A DNA stretch of 64,000 bases from Pseudomonas sp. PSE14 (GCF_029203285.1 NZ_CP115669.1:3968001-4032000); one strand, 5' to 3'. Shown: positions 27,652 through 37,788, counted from the first letter of the stretch. The notes: generated by a model not told the origin, from the letters alone. Numbers and translations: made by a program.

Positions 27652-28860
27652 TTACCCGCCCTGCAACGCCTTGAGAATCTTCTGCCCTGCCCGCCCATCC
27701 GCCGGGCTGATGCCACGCTTGCGCTGCTCCTCCTGGATCGCCCGGCGTGTCACGTCGCCGATCATGCCGTCGGCCTTGCCGATGTCATAACCGCGCTGCT
27801 GCAACAGTTCCTGCAACTCCTTGCGCTGCACCCGGCTCAGACCCGGATCGTCGGTCGGCCACGCAGTGCGCAGCCCCGGTTCGCCGCGCAGGCGATCGGA
27901 CAGCAGGGAAATGGCCAGCGCATAGCTCTCCGCCGCGTTGTAGGAGTAGATCGCGTCGTAGTTGCGCAGCACCAGGAAGGCCGGCCCCTGCGCCCCGGCC
28001 GGCAACAGGATGGCAGCCTTCGAATCCAGGCTCGGGATCGGCTTGCCATCGATGCGCCGCACACCGCGCGCGGTCCAGTCCGAAAGCGCCCGGCGCTTGG
28101 TGCGCCCGGCCAGCGCCGGGTCGAAGCCAGCTGGCAGTTTCACCTCGTAGCCCCACGGTTGGCCTTCGCGCCAGCCCGCCTTGCGCAGGTAGTTGGCGGT
28201 TGATGCCAGGGCGTCGGCGGTGCTGCCTACCAGGTCGCGATGGCCGTCGCCGTCGAAGTCTTCGGCAATGCGCGCGTAGGTGGACGGCATGAACTGCGTC
28301 TGGCCGAAGGCGCCGGCCCAGGAGCCGGTGATGCCGCTGTCGCGGATGTCGCCCGCCTGCAGCAGCTTGAGGGTGGCGATGAACTCGCCCTGGAAGAACG
28401 ACTGCCGCCGCCCGTAGCAGGACAAGGTGGACAGCGACACCAGCAGCGGCCGCTTGCCGGTGATGCGCCCGTAATCGCTCTCCACGCCCCACACCGCGAC
28501 CACGGCGGCCGGGTCGACCTGGTAACGCGCGGCAACCTTGCGCAGCAGCTCGGCGTGCTCGGTCATCATCGCCTTGCCGTCGGCCACGCGCTGCTCGTCC
28601 ACCAGTCCCGCCAGGTAATCCCAGATCGGCGTGGTGAACTCCGGCTGCGCATCGAGCAGCGGCAGCACGCTCATGTCCGCCTGCAGGCCCTGGGTGAAGC
28701 GCGCGTAGCTGGCGGCGCTGACGCCACTGGCCCGGGCCTTGTCCTGCAGGCGATCCAGGCAGGCGCCGAAGTCGTCGCCGGGAACCGCCTGCGCCAGCGC
28801 GGCCGGCAACAGGAGGGAAAGGGCCAGGGAAGTGCGCAACGCCATGGAAAACATCCTCAT
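27652..28860 (-). CDS. Lytic murein transglycosylase, MltB family, with peptidoglycan-binding domain
   Basis: A 402-residue enzyme cleaving the MurNAc-GlcNAc bond with 1,6-anhydro product. A signal peptide (ALRTSLALSLLLPAALAQA) is followed by the MltB-type catalytic domain (~30-330). The catalytic Glu is in AVWGVESDYGRITG, with the conserved GAFGQTQFMPSTY and DFDGDGHRDL. A C-terminal PG_binding_1 domain follows (QRKELQELLQQRGYDIGKADGMIGDVTRRAI). There is no lipobox, so it is soluble periplasmic rather than a lipoprotein, like P. aeruginosa SltB proteins; position beside nap matches SltB2 (PA1171). The ATG at 28860 overlaps the preceding alginate lyase stop (ATGA); one at 28854 is an alternative. 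Confidence 0.88.
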   Translation of the reverse strand: MRMFSMALRTSLALSLLLPAALAQAVPGDDFGACLDRLQDKARASGVSAASYARFTQGLQADMSVLPLLDAQPEFTTPIWDYLAGLVDEQRVADGKAMMTEHAELLRKVAARYQVDPAAVVAVWGVESDYGRITGKRPLLVSLSTLSCYGRRQSFFQGEFIATLKLLQAGDIRDSGITGSWAGAFGQTQFMPSTYARIAEDFDGDGHRDLVGSTADALASTANYLRKAGWREGQPWGYEVKLPAGFDPALAGRTKRRALSDWTARGVRRIDGKPIPSLDSKAAILLPAGAQGPAFLVLRNYDAIYSYNAAESYALAISLLSDRLRGEPGLRTAWPTDDPGLSRVQRKELQELLQQRGYDIGKADGMIGDVTRRAIQEEQRKRGISPADGRAGQKILKALQGG

Positions 28861-29528
28861 TGGTGGTAAATGGTCAGGTTGCTGAAGGTGGCCCGGCCAC
28901 CCTCGCTCGCGGGTCCGCGATTGTCCTGCAGATAGAGCCCGGCCTTGAAGTACAGCCCCTGGAAGGCCCACTGCGGGTCCAGTTGCTGGGTCACCTGGCC
29001 GTCCTTGACCTGGACGGTCAGCAGGCCGCTGCGCGATACGCCCAACCGGTAGCTGAACGCCTCGCCCAGGGGGATGCCTTCGTACACGGTATAGGTACGG
29101 GTGGAGACATCATCGGGATGCTCGCGCACCAGCGCCTGCACGCGGCCCAGGTTCAGGCGCTGCTGGTAGACCAGCTTCACCAGCGGCAGCGCTTCGGCAC
29201 TGCCGCTGCCGTTGCTGTGGATCTGCCCGATCACCATGCGTCGGGACGACGGCACCATGTCGACTCGCAGGGTAGCCACCAGCAGGTTGTCGGCCTTCGG
29301 ATAGCGCCAGAAAGACAGCGCACCGTTGCGCGCCGTCTCGCGCAGTTCGGTGCGCGGGTACTCGGTGCCGTTGGTGTGCGCGCCGTTGACCGGCACCCAG
29401 AGCTCCACGCCGTTGACGTTGCGCTGGAAGTACGGGCTCTGGTAATCGCGATTCAGCATTGCAGTGGAAATGGTCGCGGCCGGGCCGCGCTGGGGAATGG
29501 TCAGGTTCCAGGTACTGAGGTCCAGCAT
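28857..29528 (-). CDS. Polysaccharide lyase family 7 alginate lyase-like protein
   Basis: A 223-residue PL7 beta-jelly-roll lyase. The three family motifs are R59-TELRE, QIHS (102-105) with catalytic Gln/His, and YFKAGLYLQDNRG near the C-terminus with the catalytic Tyr. Q-I-H suggests cleavage on poly-G or mixed alginate blocks. No signal peptide is present and the domain begins at residue ~3, so it looks cytoplasmic unless exported by another route; the recalled homologue PA1167 is similar. It is translationally coupled to the downstream lytic transglycosylase. Confidence 0.87.
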   Translation of the reverse strand: MLDLSTWNLTIPQRGPAATISTAMLNRDYQSPYFQRNVNGVELWVPVNGAHTNGTEYPRTELRETARNGALSFWRYPKADNLLVATLRVDMVPSSRRMVIGQIHSNGSGSAEALPLVKLVYQQRLNLGRVQALVREHPDDVSTRTYTVYEGIPLGEAFSYRLGVSRSGLLTVQVKDGQVTQQLDPQWAFQGLYFKAGLYLQDNRGPASEGGRATFSNLTIYHQ

Positions 29529-29697
29529 CGGCCAATCGCTTTCCGGGGTCGGGGAATGGCGCCAAGGGTAGTCGAGGCCGTCTTACATTTCATCCATCGC
29601 CGCGAGCTTGAGCGGGTCGTCGCCACGTCGGCGAGCACTCGCCGCAGAAGCGTCTATCTTCTCAAGGTTGCCTTCGGCCACCGCCACGGAGAGTCCC

Positions 29698-30489
29698 ATG
29701 CGCCTGTTCACCGCCCTGTTGCTGTTCGCCTTCGCCGCCAGTGCCGGCGCCGCGATCAAGACCCAGGAAATCCCCTACCAGTCCGCCGATGGCACCAAGA
29801 TGATCGGCTACTTCGCCTACGACGACGCCAAATCCGGCATCCGCCCTGGCGTACTGGTGGTGCACGAATGGTGGGGGCTCAACGACTACGCCAAGCGCCG
29901 CGCCCGCGACCTCGCCGCGCTGGGCTACAGCGCGCTGGCCATCGACATGTACGGCGGCGGCAAGCACACCGAGCACCCCAACGATGCCAAGACTTTCATG
30001 GCCGAAGCCCTGAAGAACCCCGACGCCGCCAAGGCGCGTTTCCAGGCCGGCCTCGACCTGCTGAAGAAGCAACCGCAGACCGACCCCAGCAAGATCGCCG
30101 CGATCGGCTACTGCTTCGGTGGTGCGGTGGTGCTGAACATGGCCCGCGCCGGCCTGCCGCTGGCCGGCGTGGCGAGCTTCCACGGCGTGCTGGCCACCGA
30201 CACGCCGGCGCAACCGGGCGCGGTGAAGGCGAAGATACTGGTCGAGCACGGCGGCGCCGATACCCTGGTGACAGCCGAGAGCGTGACCGCCTTCAAGAGC
30301 GAGATGGACAACGCCAAGGCCGACTACAAGCTGGTGGTGCAGCCGGGCGCAAAGCACAGCTTCACCAACCCGGACGCCGACAAGCACAAGGGCCACGGCC
30401 TCGACGTGGGCTACGACAAGACCGCCGACCAGAAGTCCTGGGCGGACCTGCAGGCGTTCTTCAAGGACATCTTCGAGGAGAAGTCCTGA
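29698..30489 (+). CDS. Exported dienelactone hydrolase family protein
   Basis: A 263-residue alpha/beta hydrolase. The signal peptide MRLFTALLLFAFAASAGA suggests the periplasm, unusual for catechol-pathway dienelactone hydrolases. The nucleophile is C139 in IGYCFGGAVV, the acid is in HGGADTLV and the histidine in PGAKHSFTN, giving the Cys-Asp-His triad. An HEWWG oxyanion-hole motif lies near residue 56. No aromatic-degradation genes are nearby, so the substrate is unknown. The start ATG after CGGAGAGTCCC is chosen because it creates the signal peptide. Confidence 0.82.
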   Translation: MRLFTALLLFAFAASAGAAIKTQEIPYQSADGTKMIGYFAYDDAKSGIRPGVLVVHEWWGLNDYAKRRARDLAALGYSALAIDMYGGGKHTEHPNDAKTFMAEALKNPDAAKARFQAGLDLLKKQPQTDPSKIAAIGYCFGGAVVLNMARAGLPLAGVASFHGVLATDTPAQPGAVKAKILVEHGGADTLVTAESVTAFKSEMDNAKADYKLVVQPGAKHSFTNPDADKHKGHGLDVGYDKTADQKSWADLQAFFKDIFEEKS

Positions 30490-30517
30490 GCCTTCTCCGT
30501 CAACAAAAACGCAGCGC

Positions 30518-30547
30518 AAAAAAAACGGGAGCCCCTGGGGGCTCCCG
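30518..30547. terminator. Hairpin terminator between the hydrolase and pcpS
   Basis: CGGGAGCCCC-TG-GGGGCTCCCG is a 10-bp stem preceded by eight A. The T run is therefore on the minus strand; on the plus strand, the likely direction of use, the hairpin lacks a U tract. Confidence 0.55.
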
Positions 30548-30737
30548 CACTCAATCAAGTGTAAAGGCCGGAGCCCGCCTTGGCGGCGCCCCGACAACAA
30601 CCTCACCTGCGTCCCCATTGGGAAACGCGGCCGGCAGTTTGGCAAAGCCGCGCCGGCGAATCCGTACGCCTTTGGTGAAGGTTTGCAAAGGAATGTAATC
30701 GCCGCGTGACTGGTGAGCCACGTTTCGGCGCGGCAGA

Positions 30738-31460
30738 ATGTTCGCCATGACCACCCTGCCCGCCTTCTGCACCCCGCTCTCCGCCGACTGGCCGCTGCCC
30801 ACTCCACTGGCCGGCTGCCAGCTGCGCAGCACTCACTTCGATCGCAACCGCCTGCTACCCGATGACTTCCAGGCCAGCCAGGTGCCGGCCCCGGCGAACA
30901 TCCAGCGCGCCGTCGCCAAGCGTCAGGCCGAATACCTCGCCGGCCGCCTCTGCGCCCGCGCGGCGTTGCAGGCCAGCGGTGCCGACCCCACGGTGCCCGG
31001 CACCGACGACGAGCGCGCACCGATCTGGCCATCGGGCTTCTGCGGATCGATCACCCATGGCGATGGCTGGGCAGCCGCCGTGGTCGCCCAGAGCCATGCC
31101 TGGCGCGGCCTGGGGCTGGACGTGGAGAGCCGCCTCGACAGCACCCGCGCCCAGCGCCTGGCCGGTGAAATCCTCACCCCGGACGAGCTGTCCCGGCTCG
31201 CCCCCGAGCAGGCCGCCCTGCAGGTCACCCTCACCTTCTCGCTCAAGGAAAGCCTGTTCAAGGCGCTCTTCCCGCTGGTCCGCCAGCGCTTCTACTTCGA
31301 GCACGCCGAACTGGTCCAGTGGTCGGCCGGCGGCCATGCCCGCCTGCGTTTGCTCACCGACCTGTCGGCGGAGTGGCACCACGGCAAGGAAATCGATGGG
31401 CAATTCAGCCTGCTCGGTGATCGTCTGCTCAGCCTGGTGGCGATTCCCGCTGACATCTGA
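30738..31460 (+). CDS. pcpS: 4'-phosphopantetheinyl transferase (PcpS/EntD-like)
   Basis: A 240-residue EntD-type Sfp-superfamily transferase that moves the phosphopantetheine arm from CoA onto carrier proteins. Motifs are FCGSITHGDGWAAAV (~100), GLGLDVESRLD (Mg2+ Asp/Glu, ~125) and TFSLKESLFKALFPLV (~175). P. aeruginosa has a single such enzyme, PcpS, serving both fatty-acid ACP and siderophore NRPSs; the N-terminus (MFAM..LPAFCTPL..WPLP) aligns with it, which supports the first of two close ATGs (30738, 30747). Confidence 0.9.
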   Translation: MFAMTTLPAFCTPLSADWPLPTPLAGCQLRSTHFDRNRLLPDDFQASQVPAPANIQRAVAKRQAEYLAGRLCARAALQASGADPTVPGTDDERAPIWPSGFCGSITHGDGWAAAVVAQSHAWRGLGLDVESRLDSTRAQRLAGEILTPDELSRLAPEQAALQVTLTFSLKESLFKALFPLVRQRFYFEHAELVQWSAGGHARLRLLTDLSAEWHHGKEIDGQFSLLGDRLLSLVAIPADI

Positions 31461-31535
31461 CGGCCATGCCACAGCATCGGCGCCGGCTCCCGGCGCGACC
31501 AGGATGCTCGTCACGGGCGCAAGGCGTAATCTGAA

Positions 31536-31573
31536 AGAAAAAAGGGCGGCCCGTGTTGGTCGTCCTTTTTCTT
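31536..31573. terminator. Bidirectional terminator after pcpS
   Basis: AAAGGGCGGCC-CGTGTT-GGTCGTCCTTT forms an 11-bp stem with two G-U pairs, flanked by A-rich sequence on the left and TTTTTCTTT on the right. It can serve pcpS and, less well, transcription from modC. Confidence 0.75.
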
Positions 31574-31605
31574 TGCCCGTGTCCTTTGGGCACGGGGCCT
31601 ATCCT

Positions 31606-31688
31606 GTAGGAGCGAGCTTGCTCGCGAAGCTCTTCCTATCAACCTGACACTGGGTCGCGGCCCCGTTCGCGAGCAAGCTCGCTCCTAC
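31606..31688. repeat. Inverted pair of REP elements
   Basis: Full-consensus REP (31606-31628) and its exact inverse (31666-31688) are separated by 37 bases, between the pcpS terminator and the modC stop. Confidence 0.88.
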
Positions 31689-31703
31689 GAAAAGCACGCA
31701 GCC

Positions 31704-32807
31704 TCAGGCCAGCAACGCCACCGACTTGATCTGCGCCCACACCACCTGCCCGGCATGCAGCCCGAGCTGGTCGAAGGAATAGCGGGTGATCCGCGCCAGC
31801 AGCGGCGTGCCGGCCACGTCCAGCTTCACCAGCAGGTGCGCGGGGTTGTCCGTGGGCACCATCTCCACCACCGTCGCCGGCAGCACGTTGAGGATGCTGC
31901 TGTGCGCCGCCGGCTCCAGGCTCAGGCTGACGTCCCGCGCCTGCACCTTGATGCGCAGCGCCCGGCCCTTTTCCATCGGCGCATGGGCCAGGCGAATGCG
32001 CTGCTCGCAGTGGGGTAGCGCCAGGCTCAGCAGACCGTACTCGGCGTTGTGCTCCAGCACTTGCCCATCGATGACCACGCCGGCGTCTTCCAGATGCGAA
32101 ATCGGCAGGTCGGTGCGCGCCAGGGTCTGGACGACCGGCCCGCTGGCGATCGCCTTGCCCTGGTCGAGCAGCACCAGGTGGTCGGCCAGCCGCGCGACTT
32201 CGTCCGGCGAGTGGCTGACGTAGAGGATCGGTATATCCAGCTCGTCATGCAGGTGCTCCAGGTACGGCAGGATTTCCGCCTTGCGCTTGAGGTCCAGCGC
32301 CGCCAGCGGCTCGTCCATCAGCAGCAGGCGCGGGCTGGTCAGCAGCGCGCGGGCTATACCGACGCGCTGCCGCTCGCCGCCGGAGAGGTTCGCCGGCATG
32401 CGTTCCAGCAGATGGCCGATGCCCAGCAGCTCGTTGGCCTGCTCCAGCGCCACGCGATGCTGGTCGCGCGGTACGCGCTTCATGCCGTAGGTGAGATTGC
32501 GCCGTACCGACAGGTGCTCGAACAGGTTGGCGTCCTGGAACACATAACCCAGCGCACGCCGGTGCGGCGGCAGGAACACGCCCGTGGCGCTGTCCTGCCA
32601 GACCTCCCCGTTTACCACCAGGCGACCGAGCGGCGCACGTTCGAGCCCCGCCACACAGCGCAGGCAGGTGCTCTTGCCGGAGCCGGAATGGCCGAACAGC
32701 GCGGTGACGCCGCGCCCCGGCAGTTGCAGGTCCACCTCCAGGCTGAAGCCTGGGTAGGCGATCTGGAACCGCGCTTCGATGGCTCGCCCGTCGATGGCTT
32801 CGTTCAT
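31704..32807 (-). CDS. modC: Molybdate ABC transporter ATP-binding protein ModC
   Basis: A 367-residue ATPase. Walker A is [10 protein letters not shown], the signature is [16 protein letters not shown], Walker B is [12 protein letters not shown] and the switch His is in [21 protein letters not shown]-terminal MOP-like (TOBE) domain from ~290 ([15 protein letters not shown]) binds molybdate in the family and marks ModC. The ATG giving [12 protein letters not shown] is chosen because it sits 5 bases after the modB stop; the longer frame lies inside modB. It energises molybdate import, supplying Mo for NapA and other molybdoenzymes. Confidence 0.95.
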   Translation of the reverse strand: MNEAIDGRAIEARFQIAYPGFSLEVDLQLPGRGVTALFGHSGSGKSTCLRCVAGLERAPLGRLVVNGEVWQDSATGVFLPPHRRALGYVFQDANLFEHLSVRRNLTYGMKRVPRDQHRVALEQANELLGIGHLLERMPANLSGGERQRVGIARALLTSPRLLLMDEPLAALDLKRKAEILPYLEHLHDELDIPILYVSHSPDEVARLADHLVLLDQGKAIASGPVVQTLARTDLPISHLEDAGVVIDGQVLEHNAEYGLLSLALPHCEQRIRLAHAPMEKGRALRIKVQARDVSLSLEPAAHSSILNVLPATVVEMVPTDNPAHLLVKLDVAGTPLLARITRYSFDQLGLHAGQVVWAQIKSVALLA

Positions 32808-32814
32808 GGCCACC

Positions 32815-33495
32815 TCAGGCCCAGGCCGAACGGCTGCGACGGCTCGCGTAGAGCGCCAGCAGGACGAGGAAGGAGAACACCACCATGCCACCGGACAGCC
32901 AGTGCGCCTGGGCGTACTCCATGGCCTCGACGTGATCGAAGATCTGTACCGACACCACGCGGGTCTTGCCCGGAATGTTGCCGCCGATCATCAGCACCAC
33001 GCCGAATTCGCCGACCGTATGGGCGAAGCCGAGGATGCTGGCGGTGATGAAGCCCGGCCGCGCCAACGGCAGGACCACGGAGAAGAAGGTATCCAGGGGG
33101 CCCGCCCGCAGCGTCGCGGCGGCCTCCAGCGGTTTGTCGCCGATCGCCTCGAAGGCGTTCTGCAACGGCTGCACCACGAAGGGCAACGAATAGAACACCG
33201 AGCCCACCACGAGGCCTGCGAAGGTGAAGGGCAGCCGCCCCAGCCCCAGGCTCTCGGTGAGTTGCCCGATGGTGCCATTGGGCCCGAGGGCGATCAGCAG
33301 GTAGAAGCCGATCACCGTCGGCGGCAGCACCAGCGGCAGCGCCACCACCGCCCCCAGCGGGCCTTTCAGCCAGGAGCGGGTGCGTGCCAGCCACCAGGCG
33401 ATGGGCGTGCCGATCAGCAGGAGAATCGCAGTGCTCAGGGCCGCCAGCTCGACGGTGAGCCAGATGGCCTGCAAATCCTCCTGTGTCAGGGGCAT
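32815..33495 (-). CDS. modB: Molybdate ABC transporter permease ModB
   Basis: A 226-residue inner-membrane permease with about five TM helices. The BPD_transp_1 domain includes [21 protein letters not shown] and the EAA-loop [26 protein letters not shown], which docks ModC. It lies between modA (24-base gap) and modC in one operon. Confidence 0.95.
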   Translation of the reverse strand: MPLTQEDLQAIWLTVELAALSTAILLLIGTPIAWWLARTRSWLKGPLGAVVALPLVLPPTVIGFYLLIALGPNGTIGQLTESLGLGRLPFTFAGLVVGSVFYSLPFVVQPLQNAFEAIGDKPLEAAATLRAGPLDTFFSVVLPLARPGFITASILGFAHTVGEFGVVLMIGGNIPGKTRVVSVQIFDHVEAMEYAQAHWLSGGMVVFSFLVLLALYASRRSRSAWA

Positions 33496-33519
33496 CGCTC
33501 TTCCTTGCCTGTTCGAGAA

Positions 33520-34377
<858 letters not shown>

Positions 34378-34550
34378 AGCCGCGAAGCTGCAATACCCCT
34401 CATGGGGAACTCAAGCGAAAGGAAGAAAGCGGCTTAAAGCGGAACGCCCCGACCAGGTCGGCGACATCGGCAGCATTCTGCATTTTTTGACCTAAAGGTC
34501 AAATATCGCGAATATGCTGGCGGCAACTTACCCAGACCTGGGCGCCCGCC

Positions 34551-36170
34551 TCATTCGATCTTGGGCGCCTGCCGGCGCGGCCAGACCAACGTGAAGCAGG
34601 CGCCGCCCAGGCTCTCGCTGCGCGCGATCGACGCCCGCCCGCCATGCCAATGGACGATCCGCCGCACGATCGACAGCCCCAGCCCATGCCCGCCCGTGCC
34701 CCGCGCACGGCTGTCATCGGCCCGGAAGAACGGCTGGAACAGGCGCGGCCACTGCGATTCCGGCACCCCCGGACCATCGTCTTCGACATCCACCTGGCAG
34801 CGGTCCACGCTGACCCGGAAGCTGACCCGCACGCGGCCCTCGGCATAACGCAGGGCATTGGTCAGCAGGTTCTGCAGCGCGCGGTGCAGGTAGCGCGGCT
34901 CGGCCTCCACCCAGCTGCCCTGGTCGAACGGCACCAGCGGCCCCGGCGCGATGCTGACGGCGATCTCCCGCCGCAGCGGCGCGATTTCCGAAACCACCTG
35001 CTCCACCAAGGCCGCCAGCTCCAGACGCTGGTAGGTCAGCGCCGGCGAGCCCTGCTCCAGGCGCGCATAGGTGAGCATCTCGTCCACCAGTTGGTCGAGG
35101 TCCTGGATGTCGCCGTCCATGCCCTCCATGTACTTGCGCCGCGCCGCATCGGTCTCCGCCGACTCGATCATCTCCAGGCCGAAACGCAGGCGCGCCACCG
35201 GCGTGCGCAACTCATGGGACACCGCGCGCACCAGCTCGCGCTGCATCGCCAGCAGCAACTGCAACTGCTCCGCCATATGGTTGAACGCCCCCGCCAGGCG
35301 CCCCACCGAGTCGGCGCCGCGCGCCTCCACGCGGGTATCCAGGCTGCCACGGGCAATGCGCGTGGCAGCCGACTCCAGACTGCGCAGGCGCTGTTCCAGG
35401 CCGCTGATCAGCAGGTACAGGGTCAGGCCGATCAGGCTCAGGGCGACGATCACGATGATCGACAGCAACTGCGGCGGATAGGGGTTCATCTGGTAGATCG
35501 GCCCCAGCTCCAGCACCCAGGGCGTATCGAGGATGCCGGCCAGCACGCGGATGGAATCGCCGTCCTTGCCCAGCGCCATCACCGTGTCGCCCTCCTCCAC
35601 GCGGCGGCTCTGGTCGTCGTCGAGGTCCACTTCCTTGATGCTGAGCAGGTGCACCTCGTAGCCGAAGCGCTTGTCGCGAACGATGCGCGCCAGATGGTAA
35701 GGCTGCTCGCTGGCCGGATAACGCTTGAGCTCATCCATCAGCAGGTAGATAGTCGCCCGCGCCAGCTGCTCGCTGACCTGCTCCACCTCGCCGGCAAGGA
35801 TCAGTCCCTCCGCCGCGCTGACCTGGGTGAGCACCTCCACCCTGTGCGTATCGTCAACGGCCTGCACCAGCACCTGGTCGTTCATCAGCCGCGCCCGGCT
35901 GCGCCCTTCCATACCCAGGCCATCCAGGCTGACCAGCTTCAGCGGAATGCCCAGCAGGCGGCTCCACTGGGTCAGCGCGCGCTTGCGATCCACCTCTGCC
36001 ATCGGCAACAGCTCATCGGCCATCAGACGGAAAGTACCGCGCGCCAGGTCCTCGCGATAACGCTCGCCGCGCACCTCGTTGACCAGGTGCAGGGTCAGCA
36101 CGCCGAGGGCGGCCACCAGCACCAGGGTCAGCAGCATGCCGCCGTAGATGCGCAGGAAGATGGATTTCAT
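34551..36170 (-). CDS. Sensor histidine kinase, RstB-like
   Basis: A 539-residue membrane kinase. TM1 is at ~8-28, followed by a long periplasmic domain (~30-230), TM2 (LLSIIVIVALSLIGLTLYLLI, ~237-257), HAMP (~260-312), the H box with H319 (VSHELRTPVARLRFG), the N box NLLTNALRYA, and G boxes EDDGPGVP and GGHGLGLSIV. Overall layout and position beside nrdA match the kinase PA1158 of P. aeruginosa. The signal is unknown. Its ATG overlaps the GNAT stop by 4 bases. Confidence 0.88.
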   Translation of the reverse strand: MKSIFLRIYGGMLLTLVLVAALGVLTLHLVNEVRGERYREDLARGTFRLMADELLPMAEVDRKRALTQWSRLLGIPLKLVSLDGLGMEGRSRARLMNDQVLVQAVDDTHRVEVLTQVSAAEGLILAGEVEQVSEQLARATIYLLMDELKRYPASEQPYHLARIVRDKRFGYEVHLLSIKEVDLDDDQSRRVEEGDTVMALGKDGDSIRVLAGILDTPWVLELGPIYQMNPYPPQLLSIIVIVALSLIGLTLYLLISGLEQRLRSLESAATRIARGSLDTRVEARGADSVGRLAGAFNHMAEQLQLLLAMQRELVRAVSHELRTPVARLRFGLEMIESAETDAARRKYMEGMDGDIQDLDQLVDEMLTYARLEQGSPALTYQRLELAALVEQVVSEIAPLRREIAVSIAPGPLVPFDQGSWVEAEPRYLHRALQNLLTNALRYAEGRVRVSFRVSVDRCQVDVEDDGPGVPESQWPRLFQPFFRADDSRARGTGGHGLGLSIVRRIVHWHGGRASIARSESLGGACFTLVWPRRQAPKIE

Positions 36171-36724
36171 GGCTGCGGCACAGCCGCCGGATCAAGCAAG
36201 CCGAAGTTATCCAGGCTGACGAACGCGCCATCCTTCACCTCGCACTCGCGCCGCCGTCCCTCATGGACGAAACCGTGCCGGAGCAGCAGGCGGCTGCTGG
36301 CGGTGTTCTCCGTCTCCACCTCGGCCTCGATGCGATGCACCTTCATCTCGACGAAGGCGTGCCGCAGGATCAGCGGCAGGCACTCGCTCATCACACCATG
36401 CCCCCAGTACTCCGGCATCAGCCAGTAACCCAGCTCCAGGCGACGATGTCCCTGCAGCCAGTTATTGAAGCCGCAACCACCGATGACCTCGGCACGCGTA
36501 TCGGGCCGGCAGATCGCCCACCAGATGCCGCTGCCTTCTTCATGGATGCGCTCGAACCACTCCATCTGCTCGCGGGTGGCTTCGAGCGTCGCGTAGGAAA
36601 CACCGTAGTAACGGATCACCTGCGGGTGCGACAGCGCGCGAAATACCGCCGGCTGATCCGCATCGGAAAACGCACGCAGCAAGAAGCGCTCGCCGTGCAG
36701 CTCAGGAAACCCCTGGCCGGCCAA
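36167..36724 (-). CDS. GNAT acetyltransferase, RimJ/RimL type
   Basis: A 185-residue Acetyltransf_3 protein (LHGERFLLRAFSDADQPAVFRALSHP; YWLMPEYWGHGVMSECLPLILRHAF; VETENTASSRLLLRHGFVHEGRRRE). Such enzymes acetylate protein N-termini or small molecules. It lies between the response regulator (3-base gap) and the sensor kinase (4-base overlap), an unusual insertion into a two-component operon. No evidence shows whether it modifies the regulator. Confidence 0.85.
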   Translation of the reverse strand: MAGQGFPELHGERFLLRAFSDADQPAVFRALSHPQVIRYYGVSYATLEATREQMEWFERIHEEGSGIWWAICRPDTRAEVIGGCGFNNWLQGHRRLELGYWLMPEYWGHGVMSECLPLILRHAFVEMKVHRIEAEVETENTASSRLLLRHGFVHEGRRRECEVKDGAFVSLDNFGLLDPAAVPQP

Positions 36725-36727
36725 GGC

Positions 36728-37432
36728 TCACAGCTCCCCGACAAACAGATAACCCTTGCTGCGCACCGTCTTGATCAGCCGCGGATGCATCGGGTCGTCG
36801 CCGATCTTCGGGCGGATGCGCGAAATGCGCACATCGATGGAACGGTCCTGGCCGTCGTATTCGATGCCGCGCAGCAGGTTGAAGATTTCCTCGCGGGAAA
36901 GAATGCGCCCGGCGTTCGACGCCAGCAGCCAGAGCAGGTCAAACTCGGCGCTGGTCAGCTCGATGGTCTGCTCGTCCAGCCAAGCCTCGCGCATGGCATT
37001 GTCGATCACCAGCTTGCCGAAGGTCAGGCGCTTGCCACCGGAAACCGGAGCAGCTTCGACCGGCTCGCTGCGCCGCAGCAAGGCGCGGATGCGCGCCAGC
37101 AACAGGCGCGGGCGTACCGGCTTGCACACATAGTCGTCGGCGCCCATTTCCAGGCCCTGAACCTGGTCCATGTCATCGGTGCGCGCGGTAAGCATCAGGA
37201 TCGGGCCGTCATAGTCCGGGCGCAGGCGCTTGCAGATCGACAGGCCATCCTCGCCGGGCAGCATCAGGTCGAGCACCACCAGGTCCGGGCGTTCGGCCAG
37301 CACCCGCTCCACCGCCGCCGCGCCGTTGGACTCGATGGACACCGCCAGGCCATTGCTCTCCAGGTAATCCTGGGTCAGCTCGGCCAGTCGCTGGTCGTCC
37401 TCGACAATGAGAATGCGCGCTTCTTGTTCCAC
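36728..37432 (-). CDS. Response regulator, OmpR family (RstA-like)
   Basis: A 234-residue regulator with phospho-acceptor D55 in LVVLDLMLPGEDG, TARTDD and VCKPVRPR in the receiver, and a C-terminal winged helix ending TVRSKGYLFVGEL. The start is a GTG: it has a near-perfect AGGAGG Shine-Dalgarno (CATCAGGAGGCAAG) immediately upstream and the receiver begins at once (EQEARILIVEDD). The longer frame to 37630 reads through AT-rich promoter DNA. It is first in the operon with the GNAT and kinase genes. Confidence 0.9.
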   Translation of the reverse strand: MEQEARILIVEDDQRLAELTQDYLESNGLAVSIESNGAAAVERVLAERPDLVVLDLMLPGEDGLSICKRLRPDYDGPILMLTARTDDMDQVQGLEMGADDYVCKPVRPRLLLARIRALLRRSEPVEAAPVSGGKRLTFGKLVIDNAMREAWLDEQTIELTSAEFDLLWLLASNAGRILSREEIFNLLRGIEYDGQDRSIDVRISRIRPKIGDDPMHPRLIKTVRSKGYLFVGEL

Positions 37433-37582
37433 CTTGCCTCCTGATGCAGGGCGGGCCCTCCTGATTAACTGAAGCAGAAAGCCCGCGAAAGCGGCCGGCA
37501 TTGTAGCCAGATTGCCCGCCGCGTCGCACGCCGGCGGCATGGACAGAGATTGCCCGGAAAGGTCAAGAGCTGCTGCGGCAAA

Positions 37583-37606
37583 AACACTACATATTGTGGT
37601 AGTGTT
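37583..37606. promoter_or_regulatory. Perfect palindromic operator, overlapping an NrdR-like box
   Basis: AACACTAC-N8-GTAGTGTT is a perfect 8-bp inverted repeat. The overlapping ACACTACATATTGTGG (37584-37599) also fits the NrdR consensus acaCwAtATaTwGtgt well. It lies ~150 bases upstream of the response-regulator start and ~180 upstream of the nrdA promoter, so it could serve either. Confidence 0.65.
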
Positions 37607-37729
37607 CTCCCCCTCACGACGCCACCCCACTGAGTGAAAAATCTGTCACCAACCACGACGAACGGTGAAAGGCGCTCAGCATGCGGGCTGGCGCGAGTTA
37701 CCCCGCTTCACCCACATTTCACCCACATT

Positions 37730-37738
37730 TTATCCACA
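37730..37738 (+). promoter_or_regulatory. DnaA box upstream of nrdA
   Basis: TTATCCACA is a perfect DnaA box, preceded by two CACCCACATTT-like imperfect copies. DnaA control of nrdAB is known in E. coli; it sits 22 bases upstream of the predicted -35. Confidence 0.7.
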
Positions 37739-37759
37739 GCTTTTCCCAAGCCTCTCGCC

Positions 37760-37788
37760 TTGCAAACCCCCCACTAGCGCATTATCTT
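37760..37788 (+). promoter_or_regulatory. Predicted sigma-70 promoter of nrdAB
   Basis: -35 TTGCAA (37760-37765), 17-base spacer, -10 TATCTT (37783-37788). The -10 is covered by the first NrdR box of the pair described separately. Transcription from here gives a leader of about 400 nt before the nrdA ATG. Confidence 0.65.
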
